Shown: positions 30,707-41,182 of the stretch, piece after piece | Position numbering within the stretch: position 1 is the first letter of the stretch | How the letters are laid out: every line of letters starts with the position of its first letter | Assembly (NCBI GenBank): GCA_009829735.1 | Contig: CM020618.1 | Coordinates: forward strand, 6,322,882 to 6,386,881 | Source: Pyropia yezoensis | Taxonomy: Eukaryota > Rhodophyta > Bangiophyceae > Bangiales > Bangiaceae | Direction: 5' to 3' | Length of the DNA: 64,000 bases | Made by a program: the position numbers and the translations under genes | The notes under the pieces: model-generated | What the model saw: only the letters and a program-made list of their open reading frames with translations | Database searches by the model: none | What the model was told of the DNA's origin: nothing

Positions 30707-33154
30707 ATGTCCTATCCCCAGGTGTTTGAAGAGGAGGAAGACCTCCTGATCGGGGAGGAGATGGAGGACGACGCGCCTGTCGGTCCCGACGCCGCGCGTT
30801 ACGGGGTGAGCTCGTCTGACGACGACGGGCCTGCGGTGTCCGTCCGTCTGTCGGCCGGAGGACTGTCGTCCGTGTGCAGCGGCACGACGGTGCCGTCGGC
30901 CGGAGGTCAACCCGGCGGTCAACTGCGCGTGGCGGCTTCTACCCCCTCTCTGCCGGCTGCCCGGATGGAGCCTGGTGCCGGTGCCGGCTCACCGCAGCTA
31001 CCTCAAGATGGTCCGCCCTGCGGCGGAGGTGGCGACCCGCAGCCGACTCCGGCTGGTCAAGGTGGTCCGGGTGTCCGGGCGGTGACTCCTCGAGGCGGTC
31101 CCGACGTTGACGCGGGTGGTGGTGGCGGTGCGACACCCGGTGCGGTGGGTCAAGACGGTGCGGGTGTCCGCACGGCCGGGGCTCCGGCTCCGGAGGCTGT
31201 CCAAGTGCCTTCCACTTCCGAGGCGGGGGCTACGCCGACGGGTGGTGCCGGCGCCGGTACCATACCTGCGGTGCCGCGGGTGTCGAGCGGTCAAGACGCT
31301 CCTTCTCCCATGGCGGTTGACACCGGGAGTTACTCCGGGCGGGCGCCCGCCCTTCTTCTTCCTCCTCGGCCTCGTCCATCTCCGACGTCGGCCCCTCTGC
31401 CGGTGGTGCGTCCCCCGGCGCCCCCGATTCTTCCTGGTCCTGCCCGGGTTGCCCCGTTGGGTGGCGGCGTCGCCGTGGCGGCGGGTCAACCCGCCATGTC
31501 GGTGTCCGACTTGGTGGCTCGGGTTCGAGGCCTCACGGTGCAAGAGTCGATGGAGTCCGATGGGCGTATGCGGGTGGACTTCCACCTGGTGCATCCCCGT
31601 GGAGAATCCTCCCGGCGCGTCAAGGTGGACCCGTGCTGGGAGCGGGAGTTGGTGCGGCTGGTCAACCAGCCGAACGCGGTCCGGGTGGAACACCATTGGA
31701 TCCTGAGTCAGCCGGACGACCGGCATGCGCAGCTCTGGCGCACCCGGGTGGGACGGGGTGAGGTCTACCTCGACCCCAACTTCGGGGTCTGCGACTTGAT
31801 TGCCCCCGCGTTGCCGCGGGAGATTGACTACCCGGCTAGTGCTCGGGGGATTGCGGCGGCGGCGGAGCCGGTTGCGTTTGGGGAGACGGTGAGCCGTACC
31901 GGTCGGTATCCCGACTTTGACTACTACCCGGGGGTACCCCCGTATCTGTCGTTGACGGCTCCCTACCCGCCCATGGCGGGGTTGAAGTCGGCGTCGAGTT
32001 GGCGACGTAACCATGGTGTCATGGCGGATGCGTTCCGCACGGATATAACGTGTGCGTTGCAGACCGGCAACGGTCGTGCTCCGGTATACACTCCCGTGCG
32101 CCCGCCGCTATGGCAGGAGGGGTGGGAACCCGCCCCTGCTTTCCGGTTTGACACCGGCTCCTGTCTTCGCTACTTCGGGAGTGTGTTGGCCTCCCGGCCG
32201 GTCCACCCGTTGCAGGGTACCTTCACCCTTGAGGTTACCCTCGGGCAGGCTTCATCCTTCTTGCTGTCCGTCCGCCGGCAGGGTCGTCTGTTTCATCTTC
32301 CGACGGGTGTCCGTCGGCACATCGCGCAGTTGGGCGTGGATCTGATAGCCGCCAAGACCGGGTTGGCCCGGGAGTTCGAAGCCCTGCTGGCTGTTCACGA
32401 TGCCGTGAACTGGGCTGGGGTGTTGGCCCTTCCCCCGTACCGGGACCCGCAGGCTGGGGCTTCCCCCTTGCCTCGTCATTCGTTGCGTGTCCGGCGTACT
32501 CAGCCGGGTGAGCCTAGTTGCCATGGGTGGGCGTCCACCGAGGCCGTTCCTGACCTTGGTATTCCCATGGTTATCCATGACCCTCTTCAGGTCCTTGCTC
32601 CGTGGTTCGGTAACCCGATGCCTGCGGCGGTTGGCCGTCGTCCCCGAGAGTGGGGCTCTGCGGGTGGGGAGCGTGAGGTGTCCCGTCGTCGGGCGGAGTA
32701 CCGCCGTGGTTACGGTGGAGCCCCTTCGGTAGGGTCCTACCGGGCCTCGTATCAGGTGCCACCGGCTCCGGTGGTAGCCGTGTCGGCTCCTGTGGCTCCT
32801 CTGGCTGCGCCAGTGTCACCTCCCGCCCCTGTCCTACATGACGGGGGTCCCCGTCTCTGGTATGAAGGCGTTGACGCCCTTGTTACCCGCGCAATGCGTG
32901 GGGGTCTCTCTGTTAGCTGGGGGGATATCCCCCCAGGTGCTGCGCTGGTTGGGTCAGCGCGTTGCCTCGGTGGCGTGCTGGACCGCCTCCAGAAAGCTCT
33001 GGAGGGCGTGGAGGCTGGCCGCAGCACCCTCGTCCAGCTATGCACCGAGGTAACTCGGGTGGTCGACCGTCGTGACATTGCCGACCGGTGGAGCACGGAG
33101 GTATACGCGCTTACGCGTGAGTGGCCTCCCTCGGGCAGTGGGTCTACCCACTGA
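30707..33154 (+). CDS. Antisense ORF of element B (aORF-B), intact, 815 residues
   Basis: The ATG at 30707 (GTTATCATG context) opens 815 codons on the strand opposite to gag-pol, between the end of pol and the 3' LTR. The N-terminus is very acidic (EEEEDLLIGEEMEDD). It is followed by about 230 Pro/Gly/Ala-rich residues and then a long region of ordinary composition from about residue 263 (MSVSDLVARVRGL...). That region includes VPPYLSLTAPYPPMAG and FGSV...LGQASSFLLSVRRQGRLFHLP (about 489-525). The C-terminal 80 residues are helical (CLGGVLDRLQKALEGVEAG). Motifs around FGSV and the R..G.L.HLP block are shared with aORF-A, so the two are probably homologous. No known family is recognised; no catalytic motif is evident. 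Roles such as regulation of the element or an envelope-like function are not supported by signal or membrane segments. Confidence 0.8.
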   Translation: MSYPQVFEEEEDLLIGEEMEDDAPVGPDAARYGVSSSDDDGPAVSVRLSAGGLSSVCSGTTVPSAGGQPGGQLRVAASTPSLPAARMEPGAGAGSPQLPQDGPPCGGGGDPQPTPAGQGGPGVRAVTPRGGPDVDAGGGGGATPGAVGQDGAGVRTAGAPAPEAVQVPSTSEAGATPTGGAGAGTIPAVPRVSSGQDAPSPMAVDTGSYSGRAPALLLPPRPRPSPTSAPLPVVRPPAPPILPGPARVAPLGGGVAVAAGQPAMSVSDLVARVRGLTVQESMESDGRMRVDFHLVHPRGESSRRVKVDPCWERELVRLVNQPNAVRVEHHWILSQPDDRHAQLWRTRVGRGEVYLDPNFGVCDLIAPALPREIDYPASARGIAAAAEPVAFGETVSRTGRYPDFDYYPGVPPYLSLTAPYPPMAGLKSASSWRRNHGVMADAFRTDITCALQTGNGRAPVYTPVRPPLWQEGWEPAPAFRFDTGSCLRYFGSVLASRPVHPLQGTFTLEVTLGQASSFLLSVRRQGRLFHLPTGVRRHIAQLGVDLIAAKTGLAREFEALLAVHDAVNWAGVLALPPYRDPQAGASPLPRHSLRVRRTQPGEPSCHGWASTEAVPDLGIPMVIHDPLQVLAPWFGNPMPAAVGRRPREWGSAGGEREVSRRRAEYRRGYGGAPSVGSYRASYQVPPAPVVAVSAPVAPLAAPVSPPAPVLHDGGPRLWYEGVDALVTRAMRGGLSVSWGDIPPGAALVGSARCLGGVLDRLQKALEGVEAGRSTLVQLCTEVTRVVDRRDIADRWSTEVYALTREWPPSGSGSTH

Positions 33155-33635
33155 GGAGTGCTATTTGTTTGTGAGGGAGAGGGCCCCGGCAACCCTTATG
33201 GTCGCCGGGTAGTAGTGAGTATAAACTCATCCCCCGCTGGGGGCATTGCTTGCCTCTGTTTGCTGCCCTGGGGAGTACCCCTTCTGGCTCAGTGGTGCCT
33301 TGCCTCCCGCCCAACTTCTTCCGGTTGGTTCATGCTTGGGGAGGTTATCCTCCCTCACTTTGTGTCTTGGCTTGGGGAGGTCATCCTCCCGTGTAAGCTC
33401 CCTAGTTACTTCGATATTATCGGAGTTAGCCTTTACCTTTAAGTTAACTTATTAAGGTTCAGGTTTTTACTTAGTTACCTAAGCTTAGCTCTACTTAGTT
33501 ACCTAAGCTTGGTTCGACTTAGAAACCTAAGTCTGATTTGACTTAGAAACCTAAGTCTGCCGTAACCATGTCACACCCTACTTAGTAGGTATAAGCCTCA
33601 CCCCCCAACAGCCGAAGTCGGTGTCGGTTGGGTTG
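33155..33635. other. Convergent region between pol and aORF of B
   Basis: The ends of aORF-B (plus) and pol-B (minus) face each other across about 480 bases. It contains the 24-bp-spaced hairpins and GGGGAGGTTATCCTCCC/GGGGAGGTCATCCTCCC, a further short palindrome present twice at about 33340-33393. Probably 3' UTR and processing signals of both transcripts. Confidence 0.5.
33470..33555. repeat. Four hairpins CTTAG(N4)CTAAG spaced 24 bp
   Basis: CTTAGTTACCTAAG at 33470 and 33494 and CTTAGAAACCTAAG at 33518 and 33542 each form a 5-bp stem with a 4-base loop. The starts are exactly 24 bases apart. The same array is preserved in B' at 57143-57228. Confidence 0.85.
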
Positions 33636-36600
33636 TTACAGGAGGCGTCGTCGCCTCATGTAAGGCATGAGTAGTTGGCGGGGTATATTTGCCGCCTGTT
33701 CCCAGGTGGGTGAGTCGTATCCGACCCACATAACCTTGACGTACCAGGGTCCTGGTAGGTCCGGGTCGGTGTGTCCGACCACGCTTTCTACTTGGTATGG
33801 AATCCCATCCGGTCCCACCGGGTCATCTGACCGGTGGGTTGTAAGAGCTTCATGTAGCAACCCAGCCGGTACCGGCTGAGGCTGTTCCGGCTTCGGAGCA
33901 GGTGTGACATCATTCATACTGATGCGTTGGATCTCCGTATCGGAGTGTAAGATAACAGAGTGGTCATCTCTGTGGAGGATCTGCTACGGTCCCTTGACCG
34001 GTTGCATAAGCTTGTTCCCTCGGAACTTCTGGTGTCTGATATAGACCCAGTCACCTGTTACCAGGGTTGCGTTGCGCACCCGTAGTCGGGCGTCGAAGTT
34101 CTTCTTATATCGAAGTTGTGTTCTGTCAAGGGCACCCTTGAGCTTAGGAATCATCCACGATAGCTTGGCCAACCAAGCTAGGTGGATGCGTTCGGCGGGT
34201 CGGCCCTTCGGTGTATCATACCGAGTGCACCTGCCTGGCGGCAGCGTCAGGTTACCGACGCCTAGTGGCATGACCCACTCCAGCGGAGCAATGTTTGTGC
34301 TCCGATGTGGCCTGGCATTGTATGCCAGGGTGAGTACGGACAGAAGCCTGTCCCAAGTGTTCGTGTGCTCGGCCACGTAGCACTGTAGCATCTTTACGAT
34401 GGTGCGGTTGAACCGCTCCACCTGCCCGTTGGACTGCGGGTGGTAGTCGGATGCCCGACGTGGTTCGATACCGAACATGCCCAGGACCTTAGTGCAGAAT
34501 GCCGACGTAAGGTTTGCTCCGTTATCGGAGAGGAGTTGCTTCATGACTCCGTATGCACTGATCCAGTGGTCAACCACTGCGTTCATGATCGTGTATGCCG
34601 TATCATTCGGGATGGCTGCCGCTCGTGACAGCTTGGTGAATCGGTCAGACATGACCAGGATGTACCTGTTCCCTTCTTCCGTTACCGGAAGTGGCCCGAG
34701 TATGTCGATAGCGACTTGCTCGTTGGGCCCATCGGGTGGGAATAGCTTCATGGCAGACGCCTGCCTATGTAGACTCATGCGGTTACGCGCACAGGGGTGG
34801 CATCCCCTTACGTGGTCACGTCGACGGCCATTGCTGGCCAGTAGAAGAACCTTCGCATTGCTGCGAACATACGTGAACCCCCCGGGTGTCAGGCTGTAGG
34901 GTTCTCATGTTCTCGTTCCATGACGGCTTGCCGTAAGGACACGGGAACCACGACTTGATGTCGTCCATCGGCGGGTGCCCGCCGGTATATGAGTCCGTCT
35001 TCGTTCTCGGAGAAGATGCCGGCCGTACCGGCCAGGAGGTTAGCACGATGACGTCTACAGTCATCGTCGTTGGCCTGTGCCTCGCGGAAGTCCGCGAGGG
35101 TCAATGGGCACGCAAGGTGTGCCATGGTATGGTCAGCCATACCCTGGGTAGCATTACCAACCATGCACACCGGTACCACCGGGATGTCCTCGTCCACCGG
35201 GCGGGTATCCCCGCTCGGGGTGTCGAGTCGAGACAACGCGTCTCCGAGGTGGTGGGTTGACCCAGCCTTATACACCGTGCGGTAGTCGTGCTCGGCCATC
35301 TTCAGCCTCCATCGGGCTAGCCTCCCATGGCTATCGGAATCCTTGTCACCAAGGTTGAGGAGCCATCGTAGGGGTTCGTGGTCGGACCTCACGATGAACC
35401 TGGAGCCTTCCAGGTATGGACGGAGCAGTTGCACTGCCCATATAACTCCGAGGCATTCACGCTCGGTGGCACTATAGTTCCGCTCAGCCGGGTTGAGTGT
35501 CCGGCTGAAGTACCCTACCGGACGTAGGTCCGGGATAACGTTATCGGTACCGATCAACGTCTCTCCCTGTAACAGGGTGCATCCCACTTGTGTATCACAC
35601 GCATCGACATCGATGACGAAGGTACCCCGTCTATGCGGTAACGCAAGGACGGGTGGGGACAGTAGGGCTCGCTTCAGCGACTCGAATGCCTCCTCTTCGC
35701 TAGGCGAAGGGGGTTGGAGTACCTTGGGTAGGGTACTGCTCGTAAGAACCGTTAACGGTTTAGCTATCCGAGCGAAGTCCTTGACGAACCGTCGGTATAC
35801 ATTGCACATTCCCAGGAAGCTCTTGAGCTGCGTCTGGGTGTTACGGAACCGGGCATCCCGGAGTGCCCGGGTATTGGCTTCGAGTACCCCTAGTTTACCA
35901 GGGGTTATCTGGTGGCCCAGATATTCGACCGTCTGTTGGAAGAAGGCGCACTTCTTCAGACGCAGGGTTACCCCGGCGTTCCTCAAGAGGGTGAGTACCT
36001 CGTCAACATGTTGTACATGGTCATCCATGTTACGCGAGAAGACGATGACGTCATCGAGGTACACTAGGCAGTTACGCCACTTCACCCCAGACTGTATGAT
36101 GTTGATAGCCCGCTGGAATGTAGCGGGGGCGTTGGACAATCCGAAGGGCATCCTTAGGAACTCGTACACTCCACTGTGACAGACGAATGCCGTCTTGGGG
36201 ATATCCTCGTCCGCCACCGGGATCTGCCAGTATCCGGCATTGCAGTCGATGGTGGTAAACACCGTAGCCTCCCCCAGGGAGTCGATGCATTCATCCATCC
36301 TTGGTAAAGGGTATGAGTCCTTCTTGGTAACCAAGTTGAGGCGTCGATAATCGATGCAAAACCGAGGGGTTTGATCCTTCTTCGGCACAATAACGACTGG
36401 GGCACCCCATTCCGACATCGAAGGTCGGATCACCTTAGCTTCACTCATCCTCTTCACTTCTCCATCAACGATCTCTCGTTGCATAGGTCCCGCTCGGTGC
36501 GGTTGTGAGCGGGCGGGTCGTGCGCCTGGTACCAGGTCTATACGATGTTGGGTTGCCCCAATGGTCCCCAAGGCCCCGCCTGTCCACATAACGTCATGCT

Positions 36601-37798
36601 TTCTTAGCATCCGTCGTACCCCTTCGGCTACCGAAGGGGGAAGGTGGTCGAGGTCAGCCTCGGCCAGTGCCTTCAAGGCCTCTTGGTCCTTTGGCGGCAG
36701 GTCCGCCGGAGCCGCCGATGGGTTAGGCTTCCCGTCATCGGGTTGCTGTCGCTCGGTGGTCTCGGCGACCGCCAGTACTTCAAGTGGTTCCACTTGACCT
36801 TCCTTATCAGGGGTAAGGATATCTCCTTCGTAGAGTTCGGCAATCCCGAGGATAGTTCCCTTCGGGAGGGTGACTGCCTTACGGCGATAGTTCGCCATCA
36901 CTAGGAGGGACGACCCTCCTGCTGGGAGGTCTATGAGACCGTTGGCCATGGTCAACCCATGGCGCTTGTACGTCCGTAGGTTGGACTGGACTCTGCAGAT
37001 GCCTGCGAGGTCGCAGTTAACCGGGAGGACTGTCTCTGACAACGGCTCAAAGCGAGTTCGCTTGGCCAACCGAAGTGTCTTCGGCTCGACGCTTGCGTAC
37101 ACCTCAGCCACGTTAACGTGGCTTCCTTGTAGCGTCAGGTCCCTGACGATAGCCGTATGTCCTCGCTTCGTCCCGTCGGCTTCTTGAAGCTCGACGGTCC
37201 TCCGGCCTGGCCGGATTGCATCAACGTGAACGTTGATGAAGGTGCACCCCAGTATGCAGGGCACCGATAGCGTTTCACATACCAGGAAGTCAACTTCCGT
37301 GGTGAGATCCCCGATGGTAACCTGCAGCGACATCGCTGCGGTCGTACGAATGAGTCGACCATTCGCGTCCTTGATGGTGGGTCCCCGAGTCACTCTGACT
37401 CGTGGAAGCCACTTGTCCGGGAGGGTATCCTTCCGGATAAGGTTGGGTCCAGCCCCTGTGTCCAGTACAGGGTAGTACGATCGTGTCGACTGGGGGTCAA
37501 CCCCCAGTGTGGCTGATACCTTGAAGTTCTCCAAGGTAAACAACACATGTCCTACACCGATATCCGGTGTAGCTCGGGCATCCTGAACAGGGCCCTTGTC
37601 TGGTTCAACGTGACGGGGCTTCCCGTCCTCTCCTCCCAACCTTGGAGGTTGGTCATCAATCCCCTGACGCCGTGTCGTCGGGGCCGGAAGGTGTACCCGG
37701 GGGTTGATGCGGCGTCGGCTCATCCGCGCTCTCCGTGGGGCTTTCCCCGCGGTACTCCGGGGTGGCTTGCTTGGGTGACCCCAGCGCCCCCCGGTCAT
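33636..37798 (-). pseudogene. Element B pol: protease, RT, RNase H, integrase, chromodomain; damaged
   Basis: From the ATG at 37798 the order is: aspartic protease with VLDTGAGPNLI; RT with RFCIDYRRLN, FLRMPFGLSNAPATFQ and VYLDDVIVF; RNase H with FVIDVDACD, ATERECLGVIWA and HHLGDALSRL; integrase zinc region CHPCARNR; integrase core D in AIDILGPLP, D in LLSDNGANL and E in NGQVER. The C-terminal chromodomain-like segment is WYVKVMWVGYDSPTWE. The frame is open to 34892. Damage: TGA at 34889-34891, TAA at 34808-34810 with a frame change nearby, and TAG at 33984-33986. In B' the last position is an ordinary Tyr codon. Gag ends eight bases upstream in another frame, suggesting reinitiation or frameshifting for pol translation. 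Confidence 0.93.
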
Positions 37799-37806
37799 CC
37801 TTCCTC

Positions 37807-39990
37807 TTACTCGTTTCCCGCCCTTGGTAGGGTGCTGTCCGCCGGGACATCCGGCTGAGGAGGTGCCCCCTCGACGGCCAGTACTCCACCTGGAGCTGGC
37901 TGCCTACCCGGTGCGGGTCCGGGTGCTCGGGCGGGATACCCCCCGGTGGATGCCTTGCGTTGCGCCGCTGCCCGCCGAGACTCCTCGGGGATGAGTGGGC
38001 AGGAAGACACCCAGTGCTGGGGATCCCCACACAACATACATCCGGACGTGCCGGTCCCCCCTTGAGGTCGCATCGGGGTAGCCCCGTAGCTACGGTTGCC
38101 TCCCTCGGGCGCCCGAGTGCCTGCTCCCTGGTAGGCCTTGGGTCCTTGGGTCAACCGGAACATGGACTCCCCCAACCGGTTGGGTCGGCCCGCAATCTGC
38201 GGAGGGGCCTCCGTGCGCACCGCCCATGTTGGCAAGGGTTGGTGAGGGTTACCCGTCACCGGGGAGTACCCCGTAGTCCGCACATACGGGACGCGCCGTC
38301 CCGTTCCTTCGTTGACCTGGAACTGGGTTCCAGCCGGGGCGATGTACGCTACCGTACCATGTTCATCAATCACCGGCGTCGCCGGTAGCAACAGGTGGCC
38401 CTGTTGGTCGACTAGAGGGTCACCCTCACCAATAGGGGTATGTTCGGTCGCCACCAGTACTGGTGCGGCCTTACGTTCCACCTTCTCTTGCCTCGGTACC
38501 GGGGTAAGACTGGGCTTGCCTCCCTCACCCTTGGGCTTCGGGGCCAAGGCACACTCCGGGTGTAGAACCCGGTAGGCGTCCCCTAGGGACTTGCACATAT
38601 GCATCAGTCGACTGAAGTTCGTCCGTGCCGTGTTGGCGCCCCGTGCGGATATCCGCACGTAGTTGGGTACTCCTGCGAACAGGATGGCCCGTAGCTCCCC
38701 TTCTCCGAGGAGCTTCCCCAGCTCGTAGTCGAGCTCTTGGATCCGGCGTCCAAACATCTCCTCATCCTCCCAGGACTGGGCGGTGGCAGTGCGAAGGGCC
38801 CGATAGTGGTCCTCGCACTTGTCCTCACTGAGGTAGCTGCTCAGCAGCTCCTTCAATATCCCACGGTAATCCATGGGGGTGGCCGCGACCCTCATTCCCG
38901 GCATCGGGGATGCCTGGCGAAGAATGCCTCGCACCCGTTCATCAACAAAGAACGGGAGGATCTCCAGGGCCAGCCCCTCGTTAACGAGCGCCTTGTCTGC
39001 GGCTGCCTTGAAGCTAGTCAAGAAGCCGATGACTGCCAACGGGCGTCCGTTCGGCCCCCCGAACATAGGGACTCCCTTCATAAGGGTCTGCATAGAGCGG
39101 ATCGCCCGATGCGACGTATTACGCATCGATTCCGATACGGTGGTAGAGCGGTCCTCCAAACGATAACGTTCCGGAGTAAGAACCGACCGGAAGACCTCGT
39201 TGACGATCTCCGTGTCAGCGTCCTGGATATCCAGTCGCTTAGCCAGTTGATGAGCGAACTCATCGGACTCCATCCGCTTCAGTAGGCTCGCAGTTACCTG
39301 CGCGGTCATAGCTTCCACCACTGAAGATGGTACTTCAGGCGTCGGCACCTCGGGAACCCGAGTTGCCGGGCCTCCTTCGTCGTGGGGGTACTGCGAGAGG
39401 GTACCCCCTCCCCCAATAACCGACTCTCTCCCGGCGTAAGTATCCGCCGGGTCGTGTCCGCGGAGTCCGCTTCGGGTGCTCCGAGCGTATCGCTCCGTGT
39501 GACTCCGTTCCAACTCTGCCGACGAGTCGGACCCATACCCCATTGTGTCCGAGGGTTGTCCAGGAGTAGCAACCCCGGGATTGACCCTGGTGGACTCCGA
39601 AAGTAGTCCGGCCGGTTCGAACCGTACCGGTGTGGGAGGAACACGACGGGGTCCCGTCGTGTGCCGTGTTGACATCAACACTGCCATTGCGTCCTCCGTC
39701 CGATCTTGACGGGCGTCGAGCCCGGAAAACCGGGCCTCGATGCGGGCCAACGATGCCATCAGGGAATCCCCTGGTGAAGGAGGCGGCGGAGTGAGGTCGG
39801 TCGACGACAGTTGAGGCGGGCCCCCGCCTCCTGCCGTCCGAGCCGTGCCAAACGTCGATCCGGCACCGGAAAGCATTGGCGTCTCAATGTTATCGATCGG
39901 GTTCCCGATCCCGGTTCCCGTAGTCACCTCCGGAGTCGGCGTCGACGCCGATCCGTCATCTTGAACGTTCCCCGTCTCTTGGGTAGACAT
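37807..39990 (-). CDS. Element B gag, intact
   Basis: The 727-residue product starts at the ATG at 39990 (MSTQETGNVQDDG). It has a disordered N-terminal third, then a capsid-like helical region (LIGFLTSFKAAADKALVNEGLALEI is in the sequence as VIGFLTSFKAAADKALVNEG), and a standard CCHC zinc knuckle CMLCGDPQHWVSSC near the C-terminus for RNA packaging. It ends ...RAGNE at TAA 37807-37809. No stops or frame changes are seen. The closing GNE is shared with gag of element A. Confidence 0.9.
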   Translation of the reverse strand: MSTQETGNVQDDGSASTPTPEVTTGTGIGNPIDNIETPMLSGAGSTFGTARTAGGGGPPQLSSTDLTPPPPSPGDSLMASLARIEARFSGLDARQDRTEDAMAVLMSTRHTTGPRRVPPTPVRFEPAGLLSESTRVNPGVATPGQPSDTMGYGSDSSAELERSHTERYARSTRSGLRGHDPADTYAGRESVIGGGGTLSQYPHDEGGPATRVPEVPTPEVPSSVVEAMTAQVTASLLKRMESDEFAHQLAKRLDIQDADTEIVNEVFRSVLTPERYRLEDRSTTVSESMRNTSHRAIRSMQTLMKGVPMFGGPNGRPLAVIGFLTSFKAAADKALVNEGLALEILPFFVDERVRGILRQASPMPGMRVAATPMDYRGILKELLSSYLSEDKCEDHYRALRTATAQSWEDEEMFGRRIQELDYELGKLLGEGELRAILFAGVPNYVRISARGANTARTNFSRLMHMCKSLGDAYRVLHPECALAPKPKGEGGKPSLTPVPRQEKVERKAAPVLVATEHTPIGEGDPLVDQQGHLLLPATPVIDEHGTVAYIAPAGTQFQVNEGTGRRVPYVRTTGYSPVTGNPHQPLPTWAVRTEAPPQIAGRPNRLGESMFRLTQGPKAYQGAGTRAPEGGNRSYGATPMRPQGGTGTSGCMLCGDPQHWVSSCPLIPEESRRAAAQRKASTGGYPARAPGPAPGRQPAPGGVLAVEGAPPQPDVPADSTLPRAGNE

Positions 39991-40194
39991 AGTCACAATC
40001 AGTCAACCGACGCAACGATCACCACGAATACGAGAGCGAGGGGGTAGATTGGGGAGAGTAACAGTAGGTCACAGTCACAGGTAAAAGCTCAACACAATCG
40101 ATCAGGTCGCAACACCACGAGTACAAGAAAAGGACCAGATCCCTATCCGTGTGCCAGGGCCGAAGACGGCGTCACCACAAGGGTGACGGAAAAC

Positions 40195-40215
40195 CGTCCC
40201 CTGCTGCTCCACCAA
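40195..40215 (-). promoter_or_regulatory. Primer-binding site of element B
   Basis: On the minus strand, TTGGTGGAGCAGCAGGGGAC follows the 5' LTR. It shares the core TGGTGGAGCAGCAGGGGAC with element A. Confidence 0.8.
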
Positions 40216-40578
40216 TGTAGCACAATAGGGATCCGTCGCGCGTCCACTCTCAGGGAACACTCACCAAGGGGGATCGGCACCAACGTCACCGGGAGGCCAA
40301 GGTTGCTGTCCTTGGAGCGCAAGCCACGGGACCAAGATGGGAGCCCAAATGGGAGGGGTTTGTTGTTCTACCTTGGCCGGCGGTGGATTCGCCACCGGCC
40401 CCCTCGTTATAAACCCTCGGAGACACTACTAACTGCCCTCCACCCCAAGATGCAAGTCCCTCTGGTCATACGTAACTTATAGATACCGTGACCAGTACGA
40501 ACTATCAAATTGAAAGTTAAGGGTTAGAAGTAGCCCCCATGATATTAGGGTCACAATACGGACAACCATATTGCTACA
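40216..40578 (-). repeat. 5' LTR of element B
   Basis: Minus-strand orientation; begins TGTAGCAATATGG and ends GTGCTACA. It contains TCTATAAGTT and TTTATAACGAG as possible TATA boxes. Confidence 0.93.
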
Positions 40579-40583
40579 CAATC

Positions 40584-41182
40584 CTTGTGGGTTTCATCAT
40601 CCACAAGCTGTTGTGAAGAGTCGGTTTGTGGAGGGGCTCCATTGGTCAGTCCGAATGGAGACCAGGGAGCATAACACTGCCCGGGCGACCCTGGCCGAGT
40701 TGGCTAGGTTCGCCTACCGCAGAGGCGAGGCCTACCGCAAGTTGCAGGAGGAACAACGCCAGGAGCGTCAGTCCGAGTTGGCCAAGGAACGGGAGGAGGC
40801 GCGCCAGGCCAGAGAGTTGAGAGAGGCACGCCGAATCCGCAAGGAGAGGGTGGTAGCTGCCGTGGGAACTTCCCAGGGTATCTCTTCGTCTTCCCCAGTT
40901 GGGAAGACCCCTCCGGGAACTGACAATCGGTGTTGGAACTGCAACTCCGATGGAGACTGGGCATATGATTGCCCCAAGTTGAGTAAACGCATCCAACAAC
41001 TTGTTCGGAATGCGAGTAAGAAGTCGGCTACGAACGAAGTACGTTCACGCCGCGAGGGTAGGTCTCGACCGGTGGTGGCGGTCGCCACACCCTCGGCGAA
41101 GGGGGCGGACACGTCGTTCTCGGGCTCGTCGTCTTCCCCTTCGTCCTCAGATTCGGACGCCAAGTCGGCGGGAAACGAATGA
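40584..41182 (+). pseudogene. Element A gag, second part with zinc knuckle
   Basis: This is the continuation of A gag after the B insertion (NPCGFHHPQAVVKS...). A charged, Arg/Glu-rich coiled segment is followed by CWNCNSDGDWAYDC. That matches the CX2CX4HX4C knuckle except that Asp stands where His is expected, which should weaken zinc binding. A Ser/Asp-rich tail ends in SAGNE at TGA 41180-41182, overlapping the ATG of the protease frame (ATGA). Confidence 0.85.

Larger units (their letters stand above)
29757..40578 (-). mobile_element. Element B: Ty3/gypsy chromodomain retrotransposon inserted in A's gag
   Basis: The 363-bp LTRs at 40216-40578 (5') and 29757-30119 (3') bracket gag, pol and an antisense ORF. 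The five bases CAATC at 29752-29756 and 40579-40583 are the target duplication. Gag and the antisense ORF are intact; pol carries stops and a frame change. A primer-binding site and a polypurine tract are at the expected places. A second copy, B', is at 56157-60908, and a solo LTR is at 25247. Confidence 0.95.

Noticed and set aside
30707-33154. aORF-B as an envelope gene
   Set aside because: No signal peptide, no membrane segment, no Cys-rich ectodomain, and it lies on the strand opposite to pol.
33470-33555. Regular 24-bp repeats resembling a tiny CRISPR array
   Set aside because: The units are short palindromes within a eukaryotic retrotransposon, with no unique spacers of CRISPR length and no cas genes.
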